Source: Hydractinia symbiolongicarpus
Lineage: Eukaryota; Cnidaria; Hydrozoa; Anthoathecata; Hydractiniidae
Length of the DNA stretch: 64,000 nt
Assembly: GCF_029227915.1 (NCBI RefSeq)
Contig: NC_079887.1
Location: forward strand, 18,535,650-18,599,649
Direction: 5' to 3'
Shown: positions 42,965 to 53,746 of the stretch, in pieces
Numbering within the stretch: the first letter of the stretch is position 1
Layout: every line of letters starts with the position of its first letter
The notes under the pieces: generated by a model
Told to the model about the DNA's origin: nothing
Databases searched by the model: none
What the model saw: only the letters and a program-made list of their open reading frames with translations
Made by a program: the position numbers and the translations under genes

Positions 42965-45910
42965 ATGGCTAAGCCAGCTACTCCTAAGAAGATTTACTTT
43001 CGTAACACTTCCAATGATGGAAATTTCTGCAGGTTATGTGCCAAATTAAAACAAAAATCTTTGTTTATAAAAATATTCAGCAATATTGGAAAAAACAAAA
43101 ACATTGAGAACAAAATAAGTCTAACATGTGGGTTAAGAACAACGGAACTGGATGCTCTTCCAACTGTTATATGTCAGTCTTGTGTCACCTTTGTCGAGAA
43201 AATGTCAGACTTTCGGAAAAATGTTCAACTGAATCAAATTCAGTTACGACAAAACGTGTCTGTCAAACGTGGCATATTGTCTCCGCATAACGAGAAAAAT
43301 CAAACTATTGAAAGTGAGAAAAAGAACGAAAAAGGAAAATCTAGAAAGCAACTTAACTTTGCTGAAAACAAGGAGTTAACTGAAGTTCCTACCACACAAC
43401 TGCAACCACGCAATATTGTTTCTCCCGAAGACAATATACCAGCAATGCAAAAATTAAAACTGGAAACAGCGCTTAAATCCAATAATAATATGGTAGTAGC
43501 AAATACAATCATTAACCACTGTCCAACTATATCTACATATTTGAAAAATAATTATATTAATAATTTGAAAAGTTCCTGTAAAAAACTTGCCACAAGAAAA
43601 AAACCATCAATTTTACACAAAAAAGGGTATGAAGAGATGCAAAATTTTAATATTGAAAAACTGTGGGCTGAGATCAAAGAAAATCATCCATTACTTGTTG
43701 ATGTTCTTAGTGCTGTGTGTGGGCAAAAGGATATTGTACTTGAAACTAAAAACAAATTTTGTTTCATATATTCCATACTGATGCAAATGCGGTGGCATGA
43801 ACTTAGTTTATATCAGAGAGTCAACACTGTTTTGATCATTGAGGGTGGATGCAGCAAAAAGGTAATATATAAGTCAGTAGATGTAAGATGTAAATAATGG
43901 GAAATGCTCTTGAGATTTTAACTCCGACTAATAGAAAAAGTTTCTGTTCTTATTTTGCTTTTTATAGAAAGGTGAAAATTTATCCAAAAAATTCTAAATG
44001 TATATATATATATATTAAAACTTTTCATTAAAACATGTTTTTGGATATAAGTAAACATAACGAACAACTAAATTAAGCTATGTTGGGTACTTATATTCTA
44101 GTTACAAGAAAGATTCAACAAACTAGGAGTATGCCTGTCACACAAGATGAAAGGAAATCTGTTAAACTTGATTGGAAGCCACTATATGGAAAAGGCGATT
44201 GATTTAGTGAAAAACAACACAACACTCAGAGGAAGCGGCGATAACTGGGATCTGAAAGTACTAGTGGAGACAAGAAAGGGTGTTGACAACAAAGATTACC
44301 ATCTTTTTGCAACAAATCTAATCGCAAACAGAATTCCTTTTGACCATCTTCCAAACAACCAGCCAATTGGAGATATTCGGTATATGGACAGGAAGAAATT
44401 TGCTGTCAATATGGCAGAATGGGAATGTTACAGACAGACAACAAAGGTTCTGATTGGAAGAATTCTGGTTGAGTTTTTCCCAAAATTTAAATTTTTAAAA
44501 AAAGTAATCCCAGATCATATTGACAACAGATTTAGTGACAAAATGTCCCAAAAGTCAACAATAATTTCAATGCCAATCATTGATGCAAATGAAGCAAGGT
44601 ATGCAGATTGTGTCGAGATCCTGCGAACATATGAGAAATGGATTGCAGAGATATACCAAAAGGCTGGTAAACTGACTGACATGCCAATTATCGACAATAC
44701 ACCATTACCTGAAAACACAGCTGAGCCAGGTCAATCATATTCTCATACTGTGTTTACCAACGAAGATCCAATGAAGGACATGAAAATAATGTTTAGTGGT
44801 GATCAGCTGACACGAGTCCGTTTCGTTGGTGCGAAATCCCTATTAGCTGGGAATCACATACCAACAGACCGGTTGGAGCATTGTTCCCCTTTCAAAGCTG
44901 CAATGTGGCACTGTAAGGCATCTTTACTTCAATATTCATTTGCTCTGCTTTACTCAGCAAACTCTGTCAACCAGATAGGAACACTGAAGTATTTCAGGGA
45001 GAAAATGAATAGAAGGAATTCAACCCCAGGTAAAGTGTTAGACTCATACGAAGGTAGTGAAGATCTGTTTTTAAGTGTTGGTAGAGCATATGTTGTTGTA
45101 GCAGCAATGTCTTTTTTGGAGATGGATACATTGGAAGATGAACCAAAAAGACATCCCTTTCCTAAAAATTTGGTGCATGCTAGCAAAGAGGTAAAAAAAG
45201 AATATTTTAACACTTTACTGGATAATTTTGTCGATCAATTTGTTCTCCAAAAATCAATTGAAGATGGTGATCAAGTGAAAAATTACGGTCTGTGTATCAT
45301 TTTCTTAACAGTCCTCATCCTTCAGATGAAAGATCCAGCTAAAGAAGGAGATGGTGACAGAAACCTCATCAATCAAAAGCTTTTGTTGTCAATATTTCGA
45401 TCACTTGGTGCATACAGTAAATATGCGATAGAGATGTTTGTAAGCATTGCACAAGTAGAATGCTTGTTGACACCTAGATTGTCTGAGGAGTTCAAATGGG
45501 GATACTTTTCAAATTGGAGAGGTGGAGCAGGGCAAAACATTGAAGATGATCTATCACAAGAAATCAGTAATCGTTTAGGAAAACACATCGTGCAAAGAAT
45601 GGGAGCAAATAAAACAATAAAATCCATTAGCAAAGTGTGCAAGGCTGTGAGCGGTGTAAAAGAAATCAAAGAAAATTATGATCAAAACCTAAATATTCAT
45701 GATACATCGGTCCAACACTCTAAACGAGAGTCCATATCTGATGAAAAAGAGATGACAAACGACCTGCTTAATCTTCACCCATTTAGCCACATTGTTGGAA
45801 GAGCTCATCAAAGTTTTCCTGATATTAAACGTTCCCCACTACGTTACTTGAATATTGTAGAACATCAAAAATGGTTAGAAAAACATAAATTACAGCTATA
45901 TGTTCCCTAG
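42965..45910 (+). CDS. ZAD-like zinc finger + DUF6589 protein (probable Academ-type transposase)
   Basis: Two exons, 42965-43861 and 44102-45910, joined by a 240-bp GTAATA...TTCTAG intron in phase 0, giving about 901 residues without a stop. The start MAKPATPKK follows a T-rich tract and CAAG, possibly a 5' UTR splice site. Residues about 18-80 form a ZAD-like module (FCRLCAKLK ... VICQSCVTF). The second exon is a full DUF6589 domain with its signature DQLTRVRFVGAKSLLAGN (about residue 520) and an acidic/His pattern (AMWHCKASLL, SYEGSEDLF) compatible with an RNase-H-fold core. DUF6589 proteins are multicopy in cnidarians and fungi and I believe they belong to Academ DNA transposons; that link is from memory. 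A RecQ-like helicase lies tail-to-tail 230 bp downstream. No element ends were recognised. Confidence 0.7.
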
Positions 45911-46137
45911 GATTTTATAAAGTAAGAATCTGTTATATCAAGGTGAGTTCCATAAACGTATATATATTATTTATGCTAACATTGACTGCTGATAATTCAA
46001 ACCTCCAGAAAAAGTAGAACTTTTTTAAATTCTGTCTACTGAGTGCTTTTAATCTTACAAGTTTGTTTTATCAGAAGTGAATATTATATACTATATATTT
46101 TAAAGTTTGTTTATATATATTTATATATATACCTAAA
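45911..46137. other. Spacer between convergent DUF6589 and RecQ genes
   Basis: AT-rich. Both coding strands end here, so it should contain both 3' UTRs and polyadenylation signals. Confidence 0.4.
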
Positions 46138-48104
46138 TTATTTATGCTTTGGGGCATACTTATTTATTTTATCGTATATGGTGGTAGCATATTGATCATC
46201 CCAAACATCATATTCAAATAACAGATCATTTTTAGATCTTATAAATGGAAGTTTACTCAATAGTGTTTGAACCAAATTTTTATTGATAGATGGAAGTTCA
46301 TAAGTTTGATCAAGGGTAGTCAATAGCGAAAGTCTCCAAGTTTCAATAATTTCTTTCAGCTCAGTTTGTAAGCATTTAAAAGCATCTTCTGATACTAAAT
46401 CACGGCAAGGTAATGTTGTTTCTTTTATCAGCAAATTAGACTTTGTACAATTTGAGCAACAATTATCTTGTTCATATTTTTTAAAACCAAAGAAATTTAG
46501 AATAAATTTCCTTAAGCACAGATCTGTTTTGCAGAAGCACTTCATGCTATCGTCAACATTATTTTTATTAACAGCAATATCTGCATTATTGTAATACAAT
46601 GTTGCAGTTGAGTTTTGCCCACGTCTTCCAGCTCTACCAATTTCTTGCATGTAAGATTCAATATTGGCTGGAGGCGTTATGTGGATAACTTCAGTAACCT
46701 TTGGTGCATTAACACCCATCCCGAGTGCTGTGGTTGATAACACAACTCTAATAGACGAATCTTGTTTTGTAATTTCATCTAAGATTTCTTTCTTCATTCT
46801 AGATGTTTGAGGAGCATGAAATTGACAAAATAGTTTTGTGTTATTTGGAGTTACTGTTTGCTGAAATAACGAATAAGCATAGCCACAATATTTTAGCTTC
46901 ATGTAAATGATTGTCATGGGATAATCATCCCGTAATTTATTTAACTCTTTAGCAATGGGAACTAAAATATCGTCATAGCTTCTTAAGCCAAAGTTGTTTC
47001 CGCGTCTTGGCAATTTCTTTAAAAATATATTTTTTCTATTTGGATTTGCAACAACAACCTTTTACAATAAGGACTGAAACATAGTTTCTCTTTTAAATTT
47101 TTTATTTTGCTTGGGGGTGCAGTTGCTGTCAAAGCAATCATGGGTGTGCTTGGAAAAAGAGCTTTCAGTGTGCATAATTTTCCAAAATCTTCACGAAATT
47201 CAGCACCCCTAAAACATATAAATGGAGTGTTTTTTTTAAAATTTTGTATAGCTAATATATTAGCAATTTATTATACTATGTACCAACAGATATATATTAT
47301 CAACTTGTCAAAAGATATGTTCGTTTATATTAGTTTCATTATATATTTTCATATATATATTACATATAGCTATATATATATAACAGATTTTTATACTGTA
47401 TATATTCAGTTTTGTTAAATATTTCATATGATATGTGCTATATACATACCTACAGTACTTCATTATTATTTTATAAAATGAATTTTAAAAACCACCAAAG
47501 TTTTTTTATAATTTTATAATCTATATTCTTGAATAGCCAGCTAGAGCTAGTTTACTTACCACATTTCAACACAATGCGCTTCATCAACCACGCAAGCTAC
47601 CACATTTTGTTGATAAATTTTGCTCTTTAAAATTGAACGCCCTTGATCAGATAAAAAGGATTCTGGATGGGCAAATAAAATCTTAATATCTCCGTTTTTA
47701 ATACCACAATCAATTGTAATATTTGTACCATCATGGTCGTCCTCCACTGCATCATTACTTCCAAACAAGCTCTCATCTGCCTCAAACTTCCTCTGTTCCA
47801 AGTTCAATACAGCAGCAGAAAAACCAATCCCATTCAAGTATTTCACCTGATCATTTATAATGGAAGTTAAAGGGCTGATGACCAAAACAATATTCTTTTC
47901 ATTTTTAACTGGGAAGAGATCAGCAAGTAAATGAAAAATAATTGATTCTCCAAATCCAGTAGGCAGAACTGCCACCACATCATTCCCCTTTAACAAAGCT
48001 TCCAAACATATGACTTGCTTTGGTTTCAGGCAAAACTGAAAAATGTAATTATTTAATGCGAAAGATATTCGCTTTAAAATATCAATATACGTTAGAGCCA
48101 TCAC
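46138..48104 (-). pseudogene. RecQ-like DNA helicase, broken
   Basis: Minus strand. The first exon is 48104-47560 and the second runs 47208-46138. The donor is GTAAGT after DEAHCVEMW, the acceptor is TTTTAG before GAEFREDF, and the frame is conserved across the junction. Motif 0 is FCLKPKQ and motif I is LPTGFGESIIFHLL. Motif II is VVDEAHC, motif III is ALTATAPP, motif V is VVLSTTALGMGVNAP and motif VI is YMQEIGRAGRRGQ. The C-terminal cysteines CLRKFIL...CCSNC resemble the RecQ zinc domain. Two defects are visible. The Walker A lysine is Glu (GES for GKS). In addition, a frameshift plus an in-frame TAA near 47050-47090 separates the ALTATA part from the second RecA domain (open from 47013). 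The first exon may have an upstream partner, because ATTTTTCAG precedes FCLKPKQ. Probably the helicase partner of the DUF6589 gene in one element. Confidence 0.75.
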
Positions 48105-48284
48105 GACCTAAAGCCTTCAAGGTCCAGTCTTCACTAAAAAGTTCTATTTCCATCGATCACGATAAAATCCAGACCCTAATAATTAAATTGAAACTCGCTT
48201 ACCAAAGACTAGGAAGTATAAAATTCCTGATAAACGAGACACGAGTGCATTAATTAAAAATCTGCGAAAATCAAAGATTTTTGA

Positions 48285-48363
48285 CCAGCCTCCACCAGGG
48301 CCATGTTCGTCTCGCCGTCCGATATTCAAAAAGAGACAACTTGTCCTGTGATCGAGGTTGTGG
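48285..48363. repeat. Short palindromic dispersed element, copy 2
   Basis: CCAGCCTCCACCAGGGCC at the left and TGTCCTGTGATCGAGGTTGTGG at the right, with CTCGCCGTCCGATATTC in the loop side. It is divergent but colinear with copies at 37076, 61615 and 63743. Confidence 0.65.
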
Positions 48364-49420
48364 AATTACAGCATCCTTGATGGCTCCAAAAGGAATGAAA
48401 CTTCTTTTTTCCTCTTGGATATGTTTTTCAAAAACAAAAATACCTGCTTATGTGATCTTGTTGCAAGTCATATTTAAGGACTGGGTGTTCTTTGACATAG
48501 TACATTATGATGTAAACAATATCTTCAGCTAACCGTATACAAAATTTCAGAACTAGAGCATTATAGGATAAAAAGATACACCTTATGCAATAATTCAATT
48601 CTTTCGCTAGCGGAGTATTTCCATCCTTGAGTGCTCCTAACTTTAAACCCGCATAACTTATGACCACGAAATGTTTATAAATCCGGGAAAAAGAAAATGG
48701 AATATTTTATCTTTTGTCAATGAGATGGAATTTTAGATTCATGCACAATATACTTAATTTGCCACTTTAATCGCCTTTTCAGAAAAGGACACTTTTTACT
48801 AAGTTGAAAAAAAAACACTAACATAAGTGGAAAATGGAAGGTGGAACAGATGTGAAAAAGAGAATAATGTCTGCAGAGTTCAACTCATCAAGATGTATCA
48901 TATGTCGGGAGGATCTTCTATGATTCACCATTTTAAATGTTAGGATGTTGAATTCATCATATAGCCATACTGTTTACCATTAATTTTATTTTCAAATTAG
49001 TTTGTGGCAAATCCAAGGATGAATTCTATGGAGAATTTTTTTGCCTGTATTAAAGAAAGAGCTGAATTTGAAGATGAAAAAACAAAATGCTGCTCAGAAC
49101 GTCTTAAATAAATTCAATGAGGTCAATTTTCTTGAAAGGGATTATTCATATTTTTCTGATTGCCATAAAAACTACAGAAACAAAACTAAAGTAAAACGAT
49201 GAAAAGAAAGGCTTCAGAAAAAGATTTTATCACTCCAATTCAACGAAAACGAAATCCAAAGAACCTTGAACCTATTTTCTTAGAGAAGAGAGCAAACTAC
49301 ACCTACTAAAGTTTTTTCAAGGAATGATAAACCTACAATACTAATATGAATCTGAAAAGACAAACCGAAAAAAACAAAAAAAAATGTGATTACTACGTAC
49401 ACTGGGTTTAGCCAAAAGTA
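48364..49420. other. Intergenic with a very weak coding relic
   Basis: Around 48990-49260 scattered plus-strand phrases such as NSMENFFACIKERAEFEDE and FSDCHKNYRNKTKVKR look protein-like but lie in different frames with stops. I could not name a family. Nothing else is supported. Confidence 0.25.
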
Positions 49421-50036
49421 ATGAAAACGAAACTTTCACATATCCACTAATGGCTCAAAATGTTCCTCTTGTGGAGTACGTTCAATTCATACACAAAAGA
49501 AATTGTTTGTGCAACATGCCTGGGAAAACAGCCAGGGAGGGGGGGGGCAGCATATTCTAAGCGGCGTAGAATATTCTGCCCCCCTTAGAATATTCTGCCC
49601 CCCCCCCCCCCCCCCCCTGGAAAATACATGAAGATGAAAATTTCACATATCCACCAATGGCTTTAAATCTTCCTCTAGTACAGTACGTTCAATCCGTACA
49701 CAAAAGAAATTGTTTGCGCAATATGCCCCCCTTAGGATATTCTGCCCCCCCCCCCCCCCCCCTGCAAATTACATGAAGATGAAACTTTCACATATCCACT
49801 AATGGCTCAAAATGTTCCTCTAGTACAGTATGTTCAATCTATACACAAAAGAAATTGTTGATGTTGTGCTTGGAAAAGCAACAAAGGGGCCCGTATATTC
49901 TAAGTGGCGTAGAATATTCTGCCCACTTAGAATACTCTGCCCGCTGTAAATTACATGAAGATGAAAGTTTCACATATCCACTAATGGCTCAAAATGTTCC
50001 TCTAGTAGAATACGTTCAATCCATACACTTGACGGC
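49421..50036. repeat. Tandem repeats with poly-C/poly-G tracts
   Basis: Four diverged units of roughly 145-205 bp, each opening ATGAAGATGAAACTTTCACA or a close variant (starts near 49421, 49627, 49773 and 49954). AATATTCTACGCC/GGCGTAGAATATT palindromes and 19-20-base C runs lie between units. The array abuts the integrase end of the Polinton relic and may have grown from its terminal region. Homopolymer lengths are unreliable. Confidence 0.8.
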
Positions 50037-50748
50037 TTTCAAAGGCTTCATGTCGATCATGACGGACTTGGTATTGTTCATGCTTTTGACGATAGTGTAC
50101 AAGTGTTTAACCCATGTGGTACTAGTTTCGTCCGAGGCAAGCTCTTGCGCATCTTGAGGTTAGATCAGTCATCAGTCTCTCCGCGAGCACCTTGTTGAAG
50201 TCCTCGACAAAAGCTGTTAATATATGGTGGTGCTTGGTAGTCGTTCGCTTTAATTCGACCCATTTTCCCTCCAGCAGCTTCGTAACATCTGATTTAAATT
50301 CACTAACGTTGTCGCACTGGAATGTCTTTGGATAGCGGAGAGGTCCCGCTTTGTAAATGTCCTGGATCATATCAGCGACTTCGCTGGCTTTCTTGGTTCT
50401 CAAGGGCCTAGCCACTTTGTAGCGCGAAGCTACGTCGATACCTGTTAAAATTTATTTATAGGTGCTTCCATAGAGTTTGTCATGCGGCATGTACAGCAAA
50501 TCAAACTGATGCATCTCGTTGGGTCTCGTGATGGTGAAATGTGGGTAGTCGATACGCTTGGGGCCTCGAATATGTCTGAGCCAAGCAAATTGACGGGTCA
50601 GCCAATGAGTAACCCTCTTCTTGGATAGACTACTCTGCTTGGCGAGCAGTTTGATAGCTTTGCGCCCAGTCCAGAGATGTTCCAGGGTATAATAGATTTG
50701 GCTCAATTTCCCCGCTTCTTCCTCGGTAACGATATATGATTTTGACAT
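50030..50748 (-). pseudogene. Polinton integrase
   Basis: From ATG at 50748 the protein opens with a helical, HTH-like region (EEEAGKLSQIYYTLEHLWTG) and continues with YPHFTITRPNEMHQFDLLYM, which includes the first catalytic Asp (QFDLLYMP). GIDVASRYKVARPLRTKKAS and FQCDNVSEFKSD follow, the latter with the second catalytic Asp (CDN). A TAA at about 50449-50451 interrupts the chain just before the ILTGID strand. Near 50130 a frameshift moves the C-terminus into another frame that runs to about 50030. The expected catalytic Glu region (AFVEDFNKVLAERL) is present. Polinton integrases belong to the retroviral rve family. Confidence 0.85.
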
Positions 50749-50795
50749 ATTTATTATATCTCAAAATGCTTAAGCATACTTGTACACCGCGAAAT

Positions 50796-51167
50796 CTAGT
50801 AGAGCCAGTGACCCACGATGAACGTCAGTTCGCCGTCCTTCTGTTGCTGTGAAGGTACATAATAGTCCGAGAGCCTTGGAGCCTTTTCGATCGTCGCGAT
50901 ATAGTACTCTCTCATGCCTTCATGGAGCTCTTTCAAGCTCTCACCCGCTTGACGCTTGAGCTCGCGCTGCTTGTTGTACCAATCGACTTTGGCTTGCCTG
51001 TCCCGGATCCATTGTGCCTGGGCAGCATTCAGCTGTTCCACAGCATTGTCATGTCTTTTACGTTCCTTTTCACCATGCCCAGATAGCTTGGAGAATAGGT
51101 AATTTGAACCGCTGAATGCCAATGCGTTAATTGCGGCACCTGCAACAAGAACACCGATAGTTGCCAT
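50796..51167 (-). CDS. Polinton small hydrophobic/coiled-coil protein
   Basis: 123 codons, intact. An N-terminal hydrophobic segment (IGVLVAGAAINALAFSG) suggests a membrane helix. The rest is a charged helix rich in Q, K and R (NAVEQLNAAQAQWIRDRQAK) ending in a short proline-containing tail. Proteins of this form commonly sit next to the integrase in animal Polintons. Their function is not known to me. It is one of the few undamaged frames of this fragment. Confidence 0.6.
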   Translation of the reverse strand: MATIGVLVAGAAINALAFSGSNYLFSKLSGHGEKERKRHDNAVEQLNAAQAQWIRDRQAKVDWYNKQRELKRQAGESLKELHEGMREYYIATIEKAPRLSDYYVPSQQQKDGELTFIVGHWLY

Positions 51168-51179
51168 TTATTCTGAGAT

Positions 51180-51926
51180 AAAACGATTGCCTTTTGCAAT
51201 GTTTTCCCTCGCCAACATGGATTGAGTATTAAGATAATGCAGTATTCTGCTGACCTCGACAAGCGATGGAGCCACCCCGTTTTCTCGGTATTGTAGCGGC
51301 ACCTTATGATCTATGTGCCAGCATTTGCCGTAATTAGCCCATGTCATACCCTTTGAAAATTGCGCTTCAATATGTGCCCGCAGCGTAGCGATATTGCATC
51401 CAAGATATTCCTGGGAACCGAGTTCCTTGTTTTCCTTCAGGGCCCGGAAGGTTTGGCTGCGTACAACAACAGGCCAGATGGCCGGTGGGATTGCAGTCTT
51501 TGCATTGAAATCTTAGCCTATTATGTTCTTCGCATCTACTACCACCTCCGCAGTCCTTACACTCCGATCTTATCCTGCCATGCGGTTTGCATATTCCCCC
51601 ACCTCCACAGTCCTTACACCTTGATCTCCGTTTTTCATGCTTGCATATTTGACTCCCCTCGCAGTCCTTACAATCGGATCTTCGCCTATCATGCCTGCTG
51701 CATATTTCCACACCCCACAGTCTTTGCAACGAGATGTTTGCTTTTGATGCCGGCATCTATTGTGTTTCTTTGACGCTTTGTTAGCTTCGAGGCATACGAT
51801 GCACCATTTTGTTTGTTTACCATTTTTCATCACCCTGAATGCATCCAATAAAATGCTCCTTTTACACTTTTGACAGCTCTTGCTTTCCATATTTTTTTTT
51901 GTATTTATCCAATATGGTAAATACAA
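51180..51926 (-). pseudogene. HNH endonuclease with cysteine/histidine repeats
   Basis: The N-terminus is a zinc module (SCQKCKRSILLDAF...CIVCLEA). It is followed by four or five repeats of about 18 residues with the pattern C-x-H-x5-C-K-D-C, similar to EsV-1-7-type repeats of large DNA viruses. Toward the C-terminus, in another frame, WHIDHKVPLQYREN and LNTQSMLARENIAKGNR form an HNH nuclease core. At least two frameshifts (about 51720 and 51380) break the chain. The role in Polintons is unknown. Confidence 0.6.
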
Positions 51927-52061
51927 AATTATGGTCTTCTAATATATTATATCCTCGAGCCATTTATTGTTTGACCTTCTTACACCCACCGCGCCTGTAT
52001 TTCCTTTTTTCATGTGCGCGGGTTTGACTGCCCTTGCACTCCTTGCAATGGACCCTCTGTT

Positions 52062-52502
52062 TTATATGAGGGCAGATTTGACTGCCCTTGCACTCCTTGC
52101 AATGGGCCCTCTGTTTTTCATGAGGGCAGATTTGAATGCCCTTGCATTCCTTACAATGGTACCTCTGCCTTTCATGTGGGCAGATTTGGCTGCCCTTGCA
52201 TTCTTTACAATAGGCCCTCCGTTTTTAATGAGGGCTGATTGGTTACCCTTACATTCCTTGCAATTAGCCCTCCGTTTTTCATGAGGGCAGATTTGGCTGC
52301 CCTTACATTCCTTAAAACTGGACCTCTGTCTTTCATGAGGGCACTTTGCACAACCGCGTGACGTCTTGGCAGAATCTAGACATTTGATGCACCGTTTTGT
52401 TTTTTTACCATTTTTCATCACCTTGAATGCATCCAATAAAAGACTCCTTTTACACTTTTGACAGCTCTTGCTTTCCCTATTTTTTTTGTATTTATCCAAC
52501 AT
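52062..52502 (-). pseudogene. Second cysteine/histidine-repeat protein
   Basis: Paralogue of the preceding gene. The N-terminus SCQKCKRSLLLDAFKVMKNG is nearly identical. The repeats follow the form C-P-H-E-x-R-x3-C-K-E-C-K-G-x-Q-I, about seven or eight units. A frameshift near 52250 leaves the later repeats in a different frame, and they continue to about 52000. No HNH core remains. The two copies suggest a tandem duplication within the Polinton. Confidence 0.6.
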
Positions 52503-52526
52503 GGTAAATACAAAAATTGTGGTCTT

Positions 52527-53690
52527 CTAATACATTACATCTTTCAGTCTACCATCCAAAATGTTCAACTGCGCGTCTTGCAGGAGGTATACATAACATG
52601 TGATATCCCCGGTCCCCTCGGCCTCCTTCGTCATGTGCAAAGTGATCCCATCACTAAGTCGTTGCAAGGGTCTACCTGAACCATGCAACTTGCTATCGTT
52701 GGATACTCTAAAGTCTATAAAGAGCTCGTATCTCTCGTTGAAAAACTGGCCTATTGTTTCTGTCAAGTGTGCACCTCCTAGCAGCCCCGCAACTTGCCCG
52801 AAATGGTCCTTGGGTAGCATGGTGTGGCTGTATAGTTCGTTCGGTTCGCCTTCCACGGTAATCCCGACCTACTCAATCCCGGGGTTGTAGAACGTCTCAT
52901 TTATGCCGGAGTATGTCTTCACTCTGTCGGGGTCTTGAAACAGTAATAGCACACCTTTTAACGACTTTGCCGGTGTATCAATCAGAAAATTGTAACTAGT
53001 ATCCGCTATTTGCATTTTCACCACTTTGCTGCGGAGCACCCGCTCGTATGGTAGCGCCAGCCTCGACACCATAGCACTAGCCAGGCTTTCTTGGTATACC
53101 TTGTCAAACTCCAGCGCGATGTTGGTAATTTTGTAGCTTGCATCCGCGGGTTTAGCCGCTACCACACTAGATCCAGACCCCGACCGGGGTGTGCCTTCAT
53201 CTTTGATGACGGCGCTATATGCCGCAAAGTGCAGCACAAACTGTAGTCTGTCGTGCAGGCCCGCTTGATAGAAGGGCAAGTCTCTCGTCAGCTCGAACAT
53301 TTTGCCGAGCGGGAAGCAAAAGGTGTTGCGATGGCTTTCATCATTTCCATCTTTAAATGTAGATTTCACTTGTAGTTGTCTGGTTGCACCATCCGGCTCG
53401 CCAATGCCCTCGAGTACTAAGTCGTTTTCGCGCTCAAATTTGGGCAACCAGAGGTCCCTGTACACTGCAAAGGTGCTGTAGTCGCTAAAGTTCTGTACTT
53501 CTCTGCTGTTTAGCGTGATGCGAAGGTCTCGCACCAGGGCCTTACCAATGTTGTTAACGATCGTGCGCTTCGTGTTGGTCCCCGTGATTTCAAGGTGAAA
53601 GAGGAGTTTGAAAGAGCCGGGGCAAATGACATTATTCATGCTCATATTGGGAATGTCCACGTATAAGTCCTCGTATATCGACTTATACAT
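52527..53690 (-). pseudogene. Polinton major capsid protein
   Basis: From ATG at 53690 the frame encodes 273 residues, then TAG at 52869-52871. The same frame continues to 52527, giving about 387 residues in all. The N-terminus contains DIPNMSMNNVICPGSFKLLF, a recognisable start of the Polinton double-jelly-roll major capsid protein, followed by the expected beta-rich sequence. The single TAG is the only lesion I see. Polintons with capsid genes are thought to be able to form virions, but nothing here can be said to do so, because the copy is broken and lacks other essential genes. Confidence 0.75.
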
Positions 53691-53746
53691 ATGGATCTAG
53701 CTCAATTCCGTACATCTTTATTAGTAGCGTTATGAGAGTGGAATAA

